Positions 12,801-27,800 of a stretch of DNA of 64,000 nucleotides are shown piece by piece. Position 1 is the first letter of the stretch. Each line of letters begins with the position of its first letter. The notes below the pieces were generated by a model. It searched no databases, was not told the DNA's origin, and worked only from the letters and a program-made list of their open reading frames with translations. The DNA comes from Lottia gigantea (taxonomy: Eukaryota > Mollusca > Gastropoda > Lottiidae), in NCBI RefSeq assembly GCF_000327385.1, contig NW_008709333.1, forward strand, positions 845,545-909,544, given 5' to 3'. The position numbers and the translations under genes were made by a program.

Positions 12801-15800
12801 GAATCTTCCTCATACCAATAATTCATTGACTGTCCATTACAGTTACCAAAGTTTGATATCAATAACGAACATGATCAACAAATTAATGACATTCAATAAA
12901 TACATCTACACACCTTGTCCTTCAAAATGTTTTTCACAATCAGATTCGTTTAATTCTGTTGGTGATTGAAACGAGGTGGTTTCCATGGTTTCTAACTGTT
13001 CTGCAATGGCTTCCGAAGTTAAATCTCGTTCCTTGGTCATCGATCTCATCAATAAACTAGTACATCTTAATGCTAATTCTAACGCGTCCATCCAACACTT
13101 TCCGGCCGACTCGGACGGTGCCCGGAAGATGAGGTATGAATATGGAAGAGGTTGAACGAAGGCTCCGATTGTCTCCCCTTTTGGTCCCTGAAAGAGAAAG
13201 AGAAATTGGTAAAAAGGACACAAGGACCAAGTATCACTTTAAATGTAACTAAACAAGAGGCTTTTATTAAAAACAGTGATTTGATTGGTCATTAAAGCTA
13301 AATTTCAATATTGGGATTTAGCCAATCAGAGGAAGTCAGAATTTCATGAAACTAAACCATGTTCTCTCATTTATACAGGACTAAATATACACACTGATCT
13401 TTTCTTACATTTTACTTTACCATGACAAGCATTCACCAAAACTTCCACCAAGAAAAACCCACCAAAAAAACACATGCCTACAACTTTCAGTTTATATTTT
13501 TAATTTCAATCATCTATAATAAAATACTTACCCTTGTAGCCCAGATAGATTGGTCCAAAGGATGAAAGAGTTTGAAACAGAAGCCATCTTTTTTTGAAGG
13601 TCGTTCAATAAGTCTACATGCTGATAATATCACAGTCCCTATCCAGTTACTACTCTGTAATATACACAAATACAGTTTTAATAATCGTATCAACTCCCAG
13701 TGTAAATAAAATAAAATATCATATACCCTGAACTCCAGGTAATATAACTTACAGCGTATAACATTAACATTATGTGACGTCACTTGGTAACGGTCGCTAT
13801 ACTGGCTGCTAGGGTATATATTGTGTAATTATTTTGCCACTAGGTTTGAAAGGGCTATAGTGCTGGGTATAACCAATCATGCAATATCACATAACAAGGT
13901 ACAGATTGCTGCTCACCGAAAAATAGCTCTCATACAACAAGAGATACAACACATATTGCAATGCAGGGTAATAAAAAAAAGTAGCACTTTATTTTCAAAG
14001 TTTCAAGTTTCAACTTATCTCCTTTGACAAAAGAATGAAATGGTCTTTTTCATCTTATTTCCGTGCAGATATATGTAGCAGACTCATGGTTAATTTCCAA
14101 TCTGACGGAAACACTAGAAGCTTGTTATGTCAGCCAACATGGGGTCTGATTTTCCTAGATTAGATCAGTATATATTCTAAATGCACTTTTGGGGCTTTCT
14201 TATTAATACTGAGTTACATAGCCTACCTTTAACTTATCACTCCTGTACAAGACGATCAAACCTGGTTTTAAAACACACCATAACTTGGTCCAACTTTTTA
14301 ATGTGCCCCGTATTTTTAACCAATCAGCTAACACTATAACTGATGGATCTTTTAACGTAATCAATAATTCTTTAGCTGCTTGTTTCTTTTGACTTCTATA
14401 ATTCTTCTTTTGAACCTTTATTAAACAAAATTTAATTTTCAAATGGTTTTCAGTAACTGGTACTGTATATTTTGGTGTATAGTGTGCCCTTTTTCACCCT
14501 CTAAGGACTTGTCAAACTTGGGGGGAGTGTGTAACATATAGGGAGGAAATATATCAATTGCGTCGTCTGCTAAAAATCAGATACATAAAATATAAAAGAT
14601 CAAACAGATTTATATCAGGAATTTATAAGGACAATAGTAATTATTTGTGGTCTGAAAGTATAATTCAGCAGTTACCTACCTTTAAAGACTCTCGTTTTGA
14701 AAGTTTAGAGGAAGACATTGATGTGGGGTTAAAACTTTTATCGGAAACGGGTGAGAATAATTTACCATCTGACTGAAAACAGAAATAGAGACTTGATAAA
14801 CAAACAAAATAATACGTGTAAAATGAAATTTGAGTTGAAAGAGACAAGAGGTAGACATCTAAATTTCTGGCATTAACCAACTGATGGAGCATAATTCCAG
14901 CCATCTGTATACCTTTTAGAAATAAACTATCAGTTTTTATCATAACTGTCTCTACGGCAGGAACTAACACTTTAGATCAGTGAGAGTAAAAAGAAAATAG
15001 ATGTCAGAGTTGTCAGACATGAATAGCTTGAATTTATCTCTAGAAGATATTAGTTGGCAATGACAATAATTTAGACTACATTTCTTCACAGAAGTCTGAA
15101 ATTTCACAGAGTTGTTTGTTGAATCCCAGGAAAAACAGGTGCAAGATTATAGTTCTGAAAGTTGACACTGATGGTTTAAATATATAAATAACTATATCTC
15201 CTTCTGTACACTTCTGTGTTTCTGTTTGTTTGGACTGCTCGATTTTAACTTGTATTTGAATAGCAGGTAAAGAGGCATTACATCACCATCTGAGAAAATA
15301 ACTCCAACAAACTTACGCTAGTTCTATTCCGTGTTGATGTGGGTGTACTAATGATAGTTGACATGGGATGAGCTGATGCAGAAATAATCCCCACCCCATC
15401 TCCTGTCTCCCCTTCTGAATGACCTGAAAATACGAACAAAATCTTGAACATTTCTTCAAAAGATCCCATGTATAGTTGCAAGCCCTGTTCTGTGGAAAAA
15501 ATGAGAAAATATCTTCTTGAATGATCCAGGATGGCTATTGAACTCATTTTATGTCTACTTCATTGATTTTATCATCTTCAATGATCTAGGATGGCTATTG
15601 ACCTCATTTTATGTCTACCTTATTGATTGTGCTGGAATTTGATTAATGAATACTATTTTGAAAGGTTTTCTCCTTGAGATTAAGAAAATAATATAGTCTA
15701 ATCATTGTTAAGTCAAATTTACTACTGGTCTTGGTGAAGATGTTAAATTTGATGTGTTCATCTAATTGTGATAATCTTTTAATCTAGATAATCTCTCATG

Positions 15801-18800
15801 CTATTATCCATTGGCAATTAAGGTCCTCGGAAATTAAAACGAAAAAATTCAGGTGACATTTCCTGGTGTTTTTGTAAGATACCGGTACTATAGATGTTCT
15901 TTGAAAACTAATTAATTTTTTATAATTAACTGTGTAAGATGAGAACAGTATCTATCAAATAAAGTGAGATTACAGCAGCAAGTTTCTAATTAACAGGTCT
16001 ACAGATTTATTACTTCCACTTTCTTAATACAACTCTCTGACATTCTGAACCACGACAGTTTGTTTAAGACATTTATTTACGTTAATACTATAGGCAGATG
16101 TGCTGAAGGCAGACTGGTTTGCCCGAAAATTTTGCAGCGGATTTTCTTTCAGAACTTAATTATTTTTAAAGCATCACCCGAAAACATTACTTGTCTGCCC
16201 AAGGTTTTTCGGTTGCTGCCCGAAACGATAATATTTGGGCGCTGCCTTCTCCTATGCCTATAGTTAAAATCTTAACTATATACTGGGTTGCATTATCTAT
16301 GTAAATTAACTATTATAATAAAATAATTGTCAATGGTTAAGGTACTAATACATGAGGTAAGGTATCACAATATAAAATAGAGGGAGTCAAAGACTAGTGT
16401 TAACTAATGAGGGATGCCCACAACAACCTTTAATATGAAGTTTCTTCTACTACAGTGTTAGACTTTACAGAAATAAGCCCCAAAATAAAAGCTTTAAATC
16501 AATGAGTCACATGATCAATGCATCCACCAATGAAAACTCACCTTCAGAATGCGTACGTCTGCCAGCACTTCCACTTCTGTTACGAACTGGCAGTTTGTCA
16601 TTGTAGGACGTAGCACGACTTAATCGGACACTTTTAGATCGAAACATGATGAACAGGATTTACAGAGAGTTTACAATAATTAGTATGGGTGGTTCAATAT
16701 TCAATATTTGTCAGACATTGCTGGTAAACACACGAAACAATAATCCTGTTGATGCCAATGATCAAACTTTTTACTCGAAAACTAATTCACCATATACTGT
16801 TTATATCAAACATGACTGGCACAATACACTTGAATCAAAATCCTCATCTATTCTGTTGGTAAAATGTTAAAATTAATTCTTGAGAATCAAAAATTTTCAC
16901 AATGTCAGACATTAATAGCAAATACACTGGAAACAAGAACCCAGATCAATTCTGTAGATAATATGTGGGTTGATTTGGTTAGGATATTAATACTTCAACA
17001 AAATATCTTAATAACTGTCATACATGACTGGCAAATAAGTCTTAGAAAAAGAACTTGGACATAATTATGAAGATTGTCTCAAAATGGAAAAAAAACAAAT
17101 GGAGTTTTACGTCCTACTCTTCTGATTAGTCTCAGTGAGCCATTAGCCAATAGACTATAAATCAGACATGACTGGCAAATACAACTAGAACAAGAACCCT
17201 GTTATCTTTAGTAATTGAAATATTTGTTATGTCAGCGAATCAGAATCAATATGAATAAATGAATATTAATTAGGTGAGTTGAAGCTTGATGATGTCATGT
17301 GATCTTCACGGGGAGTCTGTTTATTCTTTACAACACTATGATGAAATGAAATTAAGTTGATACCACTGTCTAGTATAATTTATGATATTTTACTGAGTGT
17401 ACAATGAGGGAAATTCTAGCAAAACATCCAAGTTAAATATAAACACCAATTAAATATGATATTTCTCCAGTGTGCAATAAGGTAAATTTTGCAGAGACAA
17501 CAACCCCAAATTTAAAAGATATTAATCGTGACAATTTGTAGTGTGCAATAAGGAAAATTTTGCAGACAACATCTTCAAATTTATAAGATATTAATCATGA
17601 TATTTCTCAAGTGTGCAATAAGGTAAATTTTGCTGAGACAACAGCGCAAATTATAATAGCACTAAGTGTACAGTCAGGGAAATGTTGAAAAGATAGTTGC
17701 ATAAGCCCACACTTTTACTATTTCCAACTGTTAATGGCTCTTCAACGTGCTCAAGATGCAGAAAATGAAAATTCCAAAACTTAATCATTATTCAAGACGT
17801 ATTTCTTCATCTCATGGGATCAATTATAGCAACATCTTAATAATTCCTATTTTCAGTAGACAATATCATCTAGTATCATTATCTAACTCTTCATCATCCA
17901 GTCACATTTTATTTCAACCTAAATTCTGTAAAACAAATCAAGTGAAATCACCAACTGTAACCACAAACCAATCTTTGTGGCGTCAAATGTGAAGTTACTT
18001 TGTTAAAACATCAAACTAGTTTGTTACTGTAAGAAGTCCTATGATAAAAGAGATCAGTTATCATCATTCACAAATCCATACTGTTGTAACAATAAATAAA
18101 CCAAGTACTAACAGTCCGAACTGTAAAATGAAACCCAAAATCCAAAACAACCTGCTAGCAAAACATTGGTAGCAGCTGATGAACTTTTCACATGAAGAAG
18201 TATATCAATCATAAGTGAGTAAGCATTTCATAATGAAAAGTGGTATCAGGTGTCTAGAAGAGTAAGCATACCCTGCTTGGCGCAACACCCATCATATCTG
18301 CTAATCAATGTATATCACAGTATTTGTCCTATCATATACTCCAAATATATTCTGTTTTCAATGTATTACAACTAAACCAGTCTTTCCTATAGACTATATC
18401 TTCTAAACAATTGCTATATAATAATTGTAGAGACTAGAATATTCCACCACCAGTCTTGTCACGATATTGAACAGATTCAGAATAAAATAAACACTTTTCA
18501 TTATCCACAATTATTCACGTTGTTTTATCTGACATCTTTCTCGAAGCTCGCGTTAGGTCAGCTTTTCACCAACTAAATCTCTTAATGTAATAACATAAAA
18601 TCCAGTTTTATATCCTGGCTTTCTAAGGCTTATTCTTTGAATGACATTAAGTAATCAGCCTGCATTAAGGAATGATACACTACTTTTATAGAATACAATT
18701 CTATCTGTATTACAGACAATGTTTCAATTAAGGTTCTCTGATCTTCATCAGGCAATATGGGAAGGAATATATATATATATATATATATACATAGGGCTGG

Positions 18801-21800
18801 TACCGATTACCAAACTGAGATCGATTATAGATAGCAGACTATTGATTAATAATCAAAATTGAGAAAACCCTTAAATACTAAATTTTATAGCAGTCAAGGT
18901 ATAAGACAAAGTTGGTAATAGTTTGACATTGTGAAGATGTGGAGCTACCAAACAACAATGGTTTCTAGATATAAACTTATTGAATCAAAACAAGCTGTTA
19001 CAAATAGAGTAATATAAACAGGACCTTGATTTAGCGAGTTCATAACAGACGTGATATTTCAACACCCCAAGGGACTTAACTCTCATCATCATAACATAAT
19101 AAACTTGATTGGTATCTATAATTGATCCGGGACGAACATTCGTCTAATGTTCAACTCTAGGGGATTAATATTATTCATGTACTATATAAACCAACATGCT
19201 TTATACAGTCTCAATATTCATATGACATAGTATTCCATTGTATAACATTATATTACTCAGCATAACTTTATATTCCATTGCAATACTTTAATATTCTCCA
19301 TTGTATTACCTTATATTCCATTGTATAACTTTATATTCCATTGTATCACTTAGCATTCCATTGTATAACTTAATATTCCATTGTATTACTTTATATTCCA
19401 TTGTATTACTTTATATTCCATTGTATCACTTAGCATACTTTAATATTCCATATTCCATTGTATTACTTTAATATTCCACTGCATTACTTTAATATTCCAT
19501 TGTATTACTTTAATATTCCATTGTATTACTTTAATATTCCATTGTATTACTTTAATATTCCACTGCATTACTTTAATATTCCATTTTATTACTTTAATAT
19601 TCCATTATATTACTTTAATATTCTCCATTGTATTACTTCATATTCCATTTTATTACTTAATATTCCTTTGTATTACTTTATATTCCATTGTATTACTTTA
19701 TATTCCATTGTATTACATGTATAACACTGTATTATTTAGTATTTCATTGTATTACTTTATTTTCCATTGTATTACTTAGCATTCCATTTTATAACTTTAT
19801 ATACCATTGCATTACTTTAATATTCTCCATTGTATTACTTTACATTTCATTTCAGTACTTTATATTCCATTGTATTATTTTATATTCCCTTGTATTACTT
19901 TATATTCCATTGTATTACTTGTACTCATGGTATCCCATTGTATTACATACAATTTTAGTATTTGATGTCCCTTTGACTACCTGACTATTTACAGCCTCTA
20001 GGTTGGCTTCCCAGGAATAGCATACAACCTACAATATCAAACCATTGGCTAACTGCTCATAATATACAAATTTTCAGTCTAGTCTAAATAGTCGATTTAT
20101 GGCCAGAAAAGCAACATAATTAACTTGCTGGTTTGATAGAAGGTTCTATTATGTTATAAAATAACAAAGAATAAATACTTTCAGAAGGCTAATGATACTG
20201 CCACGATTACATGTTACACTGTTACACCTTACAGGTTGGCTAACTATTATAACCTTATAATATAACAAATTTCTAGTCTAGTCTCAATACTTGATTTATT
20301 GCTAAAAAAAATACCTTATCACAGAAACTTCAATAAATTTCTCAAAGTACAAAGCAAATAGCTGACAGTGTCGTCTGTCTTTATTTTATATCAAAGATTC
20401 AGACATTATAAAATACAGCATTAAATAAACACTCATTTATTACTCAATAATCTTATAGTTCCTAGGAAATAGAGGGTAAAGATCCATTTTTTTGATCATA
20501 CTTTAGTCTCAGAAATTGTTTTTTGCTAAGACAATCAGTGTTCACAGCTCAATTTCGAAATTTGAGTCTTTAAATCCAGTTAAAATGATCATGCTCTAAA
20601 ATACTCTGTGATATATATATAACAGACATATTTAGACATAGTCAATGAGTAAAATTCCTAGTTTAAAGTATTTTTAAAGATATTATGTGATTTTCATACA
20701 TTCTAGTACTTCTGAAGACTATTTACATATTTTCAAGACTCAAATCAACCCCCCAAATGGCGCATCTGTTCCTTTAATAATAAAAAATAATTTGACTGTT
20801 TGGTAATGTAAAATAAATCTTGTGCCTTGTTTCTAGCTAAACCAATTCAAGACTATATGACAACAAGAACGAGAACAATTTCTTTTTCAGAGATATTATT
20901 ATAATATCAATAGTTGTTGAGAAATATAATCATCCAAATTTTCCTCAAATAAGTGATCTTAATCATGAAAGGTCAAAGGTTAATGTTTTTTCCCAATCCA
21001 AAGTAATATTACTTGAAACTGGCTGCATTTCATTGAAATTTATACAAAATACCATCACTGATAATAATAAATCCATACCTCAAATAACAACCAGTAGTTT
21101 CTTAATCAATCAGTAAAAACACATTTCACTTCAACTTTACACTCCATGAATTGTAGAAATTTTAACTTGTATTTCAAAATCCAATATATCATGCTTATTG
21201 TAACAAAATTCCATACAACATAAAATTACCCAAAATATTCCATAGAACTTTTATCAGTCATGATAGAGATAAAATTCCATTAAAAAATCATAATTCAATA
21301 TCACTTTACACTTGACCTGACCTGATCTCAGTTAATGACCAGAAATTTTCACTGATAAGAATTGAGCTAATAGCTTAATTAAACTAATTACTAATGAATA
21401 ATCATAGGTCAATTAATATTCGCATATATAATTAAGCAGGCGTGCTATATATCAGATTTGTTAATTATTATATTATAATTATTGATTAGTTAAGATATTA
21501 TTAACCAATTTAAATTATTTTCAAAATAAGCTTCACAGATATCCAAACAGAGCAGTGACAAATGCTTTGACTAAAGCATGACACCTTCAACATGTCTTGC
21601 TGTTGACACAGATACAAGATCCTTGATTGATTTTCTATAATAGAACTAAATATTCAATAACAACTAACTTGAGTACATCTCTTGTTGCTGTCACAGATAC
21701 ACAATCCTCATCAGGACAGATCGTTTTAGAAAAGGAGGTTAACTTTCCAATATAGGACTTAATGTTAGCTAATTGACTAGAGCTCATACCATCCTGTTTA

Positions 21801-24800
21801 CATGAGTACACAAGTTTTAGATACACAATCCTTATCAGGACAACTAATTTTAGAAATGGAGTTTAATAACCTAACTATTTGCATCGATAAGTAACCAAGC
21901 CATAAACCACAATCAAAAACATAACTTATCAAATATGATAGACTTTTTCAATATTCAGATTTCAACTCACAAAGAGAAACAAGAATGATCCCACAAATTT
22001 AAGGAAATCCTCACACAATCTAAATGTTTCTATGAATTAGTTGTAAAACCATAATAAAAATTCAAACAAAAAATTTTCCTTGTGCACTCAATGTCAGTTT
22101 AAGGAGACCTTCCCCGAGAATTTCTTTTTAAATACTTGTGTGGATTTGATAGTTTGGGATGGGGCCTGTAACTGTCACTTCAATCGTTTGTCATTTGAAT
22201 CTTCAATATGCAAAAAATGTGGTTTCCTCAAATGTCAAAATTAAACATAATATTGGATCACCTTCATTATAATAATAATTATGTCAAAATCTTTATCTAG
22301 AGGTCTTATTCTCTGTTCAAAAACTTTATGAATATTAGTTTAGTATTTCATTCATCAGATTGGTCAATCTATTATAAATTTAGCTTTATTATCCAATATG
22401 ATTACTGTATTATTTAAGATCAAGATTAAAACTATATTATTGTCCTGTTATTTGAGTTTCGGCTTACTGCCTTCTTCAGAAACACCCAAAATAGATCTTG
22501 TTTCTGAAGAAGGCAGAAAGCTGAAACGTCAAATAACAGGACAATAATATAGTTTTAATTGTTTTTCCCTTTTTGGGAATTTGTGATATAAATCAAGATT
22601 AGATCTTAGTTAAGTTTTCACAAATAAGACCCCTAGGACACGAATACTTCAATTAAAACCAAGAGCAACATTCAACCGAAATATAAACTGAGATTTTCAA
22701 GCTTCCAGCTGGTTCTTAGTAGTGAAAATTTTGAAATTTAATACTATACAAATTTATCAAGAAACAAACCTCACTTGCATATGACGAACTCTAATAATTG
22801 CAGAAATAGTACAGACCTATTACACAATAACTATAGAAACTGACATGAAATTGAAAGTATAAAATCAACAAGACTAGTTGATAACCACACGCTGATATAC
22901 TGATAATGTAACAGATAACATTATAACTTGATTCATTATAAATACTAAGTAAATACTATCTTCAAACATACAGTGTCATTGTGGTCCTCAGTCAATACAA
23001 GCTGACACATAGTTGTACACTGTTGCAACTGTACACTACTGTACATCATACTTGTACAGTTGCAGTTGTACACCGTTGTACATCATAGTCGTACACTGTT
23101 GTATCTCATTGCTGAACACTGTTGTACATCATAGTTGTACACTGTTGTCTGTCATTGTTGTACACTATTGTATCTCATTGTTGTACACTGCCATTTTGTA
23201 CAGTGCTGTATGTCATTTGTGTACAGTGTTGTAAGCCATTGCTGTACACTGTCATGGATGTACGCTGTTGCATTGCCTGTACCAACCAAGGCATCAAAAT
23301 TTCCATTTCCTATTAAAATCTATTGCCAAGAATGAAAATTACAAGTTAATTTTTACAACGAAAGATAAATTTTGATATATTTTTGTGAAAGTGGTATCAT
23401 GGCTTTAAATCTGAACATTCAATTGACAGACTTTCTAAATTGTTTCTCTACTACAAATGACAGATAAATAATACACTTAAAAATGATACTTCACCTCAAA
23501 TAAAACCGATTATTCAGGCTTGATTAAAAGTATGTCAGTTGTGAAAATAGAAATACCTAGTTAATTGAGTAGAACAGGTAATTACCTATATTCTATCATA
23601 AAATATTCTTAGGTCATTAGGTCAAAGGTCACCAATTTGACCCTCAATGCCCATATATCAATTTGTATTTTTTCAATATGTTTTTGCCTGAGGTTATAGT
23701 TTATTGATCATAGCTTATCTAATACTGTCAATAAACTTATACTATAAAAAATACCATACAGATAGAGTGTATCCAGTCTGGATGAAGACTCAGAAGTGTT
23801 CATACCCAAAACAGCAGCAGGGGATGAGTCCTTGTCATATAAAAATCCTTATTGAATTTGAACTAAAACTTTTGCGGTGGAATGTGTTTACAAGGCAGAT
23901 AAAACCTGATGCCACCCTGTAATTGTTTTTATCGTCTTTCAAAGAGTCCAATGCGTTGGCAGCGCGAGAGGATGCCTTATCAAATATACAAACCCCATTA
24001 GTTTTAAAGCTATTGAGTACATGTTCTATAATGTATGTATTAATACTACAGATGTCGCTAGTAACGCAAAGCTTGAGCACCCTTCCATAACAACTGATAT
24101 CAGTCTACGATTAGGGTTGTAAACTTAACATCCCTTTTAGAGAGTCCACATAGCTAATAATGTTTATTTATGTTTGTCAAGTAGTCATACCTTGCAGAGA
24201 GTCCACATAGCTAATAATGTTTATTTGGGTTTGTCAACTGAGAATCTGTTTCAGAGAGTTCACATAGCTAATGTCTATTTACCACAATGAATATTAAATA
24301 TAGACTTAAGTTTATTTGGTATAAAATATTATTAAACAAACTTTTTATTTACCTGGTCTTTCCTCAACTATCCTCAAAAGCAAATTGCAATTTTTCACCA
24401 TGATAGAGAAAATAAAATCACAACATTAACTTGGCTTGTTATACATCTATGAATCAAAAGTTAGATTTTAAATAAAAGTTTTGAAGTGAAACCAACCGAT
24501 TCAAAATCCCTATATTTTCATCGCCTCTAATAAAAAGTAACACTGCATCAATGATTTTGGTTTGTGTCCCCTATTTTATTTTGTAGGGCAACATTATGTT
24601 GAATAATACAGCTCTATATACGCAATACCAAAATAAATATACCAGATACAAACAACTTTAAATATCTAAAGGGTTTTAAATACTTTGAAATTCAACTTAA
24701 AGGGATTGTACACAGGTTTTCTGTATTTTATGTGTTTCGGGATCACTGAAAGCATCAATTTGCACCATTCTAATTTTCAATCAGAAATCTGTGGGTCCAG

Positions 24801-27800
24801 CAAATAAACTAAAACTAGTGAAAGTAGAAACTTAACAAAGCTAACACCCACCTAGCTATTTAAGTATGATAACAATAAACACCCCTATCATTACAGATTA
24901 CAGATTAAGTAAGTGATGTACTCAGCCTCTCATATTATACAGGTAAACTGACACTTGGCTTAGATAATAGTACATAGGATGTTGATTTGACTGTATAAAC
25001 AAACCAGTCATGTCTGACTGTGCACAGCTCTAGGCTGTTGATTTAGCTGTTTTTACAAATCATGCCTGACTAAAGCTCTAGGCTGTTGATTTGACTGTGT
25101 TAACCAGTCATGTCTGAATAGAGCTCTAGACTGTTGATTAGGCTGCATGTACCAGTCACGTCTGAATAGAGCTCTAGACTGTTGATTTGACTGTATGTAC
25201 CAGTCAGTATATCCCTTGTAGATTACCATCCCAAAAATATAAGTAATATCATTTAATCTATCATGGGAGCTAATCAGATATCCCTCTCAGGATATGATTT
25301 ATTTCACTATGGATTTTAGTGTAACCCCTTTTCAGTTCTATTTAAAAAAAAAAAACCAAAAAAAAACCGAAGCATTGTCTACATTGGAGTAACATTTCAT
25401 ATCAAAATTATCATAAATGCCAACTAAATTTCTACAATAGTGGCTTTAGATAAGGATATGCAGATAGTTTATATCAGTACTTGTTTTGAGATTTACCCAA
25501 TTCTTTGTTTACTAAGAAATATTTACTAATCAATTGTTAATGTTAGCTAACAGCTGTTGTAGTGATAAAAATAACTTATTTTAACTAACATTACAAACAA
25601 ATTAATAAGAATATTTCAAATTCTTTCTAATCTGTAAGGTTTAGTCAGTTTGCATACTCTGTTCATACATTGGAAAGTTATCCTTTATTTTCAGAACTAG
25701 CTGTCCTGATGAGGATTGTGTATCTGAAACATGATAGCCGCCTAAGATGAGCTCTAGTTAATCTAACATTTAAGTCCACTATTGGAAAGTTAAGCCCCAT
25801 TTCTAAAACAAGCTGTCCTGATGAGGATTGTGTATCTGAAACATGTGTCAGCAGTATGAGATAAGCTCCAGTCAATTAGCTAACAAAACTAGCTGGCCTG
25901 ATGAGTATTTTATACCCGAAACACAGATGAGTTCCAGTCCAATCAAAACAACTTCTTACAACATGAAACAATTTAAAATTCCATATTACGATACGCTATT
26001 GACATTGTGTCCCAGAAGTTCAAAATATCCATAATTCAAGAACCACAATTAAAACAAATAATTTCAATTTTCACAACCAAACACAGAGAAGTATCATCAC
26101 CAAGGTTATTACCAATACACATCCAACAGTAATATTCTATTATTTAATGCTTACAAACCTAAGAGAGCCTTCACACCATAGTTATCACCCTTGGTTGCCA
26201 ATAAGAATAGCGGTCACAAGTTTCGAACACAACTCTCATATAACTGAGTTATGTTTTGTGTTCAGAACTCTTGACCACTTCCAATTTTTGCAATTATACG
26301 CAACTGGTAATCGCTAGGATGTGAGGGCACCTTTAAATCATTGAAAGTAATATCCCAGCTATTTTATAATCGACTCCCACAAACATCGCAAACAGAATTT
26401 TAAATGAACTCATATTCTATTCAATTCTTACAATCCTTTCAAAACAAAAACCATAATATATATATCTTGAATTGATTTCAATTCTTTGTAAAAGAAATTT
26501 GAAATCTTCGAAAGTTTTCACACCCAGTTCTTATTAAATCCAGAAGCATAATATGTATAATAAAATCAAGCAAATGAAATAAATTCTGACGTTAAGAAAC
26601 ATCTGTGACAGATCAATGTTTTTCAACCAGTAATAATCTATAAATCAGCTAATATTACTAAGACTTTAAATAACAATTTGAATTCATTATTTCAGAGTCC
26701 TAATTACTCAAATCAATTAGAAATCTTAACTATAAAAAACATATTTTTCCAGATAGAGCCTGTTGCTATGAGACGTTCTTCAGATTCTGTTAGATTCAAG
26801 GTAGCCTTGAGTCCTCTTTTAGCTTTCTACAATTCACAAGTTTTCCTTTTTGCATAATAATACAACCAAAGGTAATGTTAAAAGGTTTTCTATACTTTTA
26901 TGTGTATTCTGAACACTGAGAGCATCAATTTTCTTAATTCTGCGAGACGCGACAGTGACCTCATAATAATGCTTTATGTTAATGGAATTGCAAGAACCAC
27001 AGACGTCCGAGAATTGGAATGGTGTGTTCAATGCTTATCAACTTTCCCAAAACATAAAAAAAAGGTTTAGAAAATGGATTTTGGTTCTCAAATATTGGTA
27101 GCCTTGGATGAAAGGTAGACATGAAGTGAGTCCAATAGCCATCCTGGATCATTCAAAGTGGAAATGTGGAAATGAATTACAAAGCCAAAAATATATATAC
27201 AGGCCTACACTAAGTAAGCAGGTCACCCAACATAATCGCATGATTTTCCAGACACACCCGAAAATCACATGTTTATAAATCTAACTACTATATTTTTACG
27301 CAGGTCAGGGATCTTAGTGAGGAACAAAAAGATCTAAATGAAATGGAAAGTATCAGCTCAGGATCAAGGGGGTCACAGGTTCCCAGTGGGGTACAGGGGG
27401 AGATTTTACCATTTTAAGATAGAAATCTTTTTATCGCCAAATTTTTAGTGGTTTAATTCGGAAAGAACATTTGGCAGAAAAATAGAGGTAGTCAAGGATC
27501 CCTGACAGGCAAAGGGGTCTGATATCTTTTATAAAAAATTTCAACATAAAATAGTCACTGACCTCCATGTTGGTTTAGACTGTTTCTAGACGGTGATTGA
27601 GTAATGTATGTCGCTCCATTTACAGGACTGCTATGAATCGTCTCCCTTGGTAACGAGACGTCATTGGAATCACTGGAACTACCAGGTCGTGGCATCATTA
27701 AATCATCATTTTCTCCACTTCCTGTATCTGAATAATCACAACTTTCACTGGCAGTGGTCACTGAAATAAAAAGATAAGAAATTAAAGAAATGGCGTTTTC

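Larger units (their letters stand above)
16648..27562. other. Large ORP intron region, repeat-filled
   Basis: For the long ORP form this is part of the 12-kb intron between exons 27760-27563 and 15423-15317; for the short form it is 5' flanking DNA. I see no further exon. It holds dispersed-element pieces (17090-17740), an (AT)n tract near 18768-18790, minisatellites (19216-19960, 22985-23275, 24135-24285, 24960-25205), foldback elements, and several hammerhead-type repeats (21635-21860, 22425-22560, 25694-25945). Open frames of 60-100 codons here are products of the tandem repeats. The promoter of the short ORP form should lie just above 16647 but has no clear TATA box. Confidence 0.6.

Noticed and set aside
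19458-19984. Open frames of 88 and 98 codons
   Set aside because: They translate the 20-21-bp minisatellite and shift frame with the repeat.
23013-23335. Three overlapping 64-73-codon frames rich in Cys and Tyr
   Set aside because: They translate the TTGTACACTGTTGTA minisatellite in different frames; not a cysteine-rich peptide gene.
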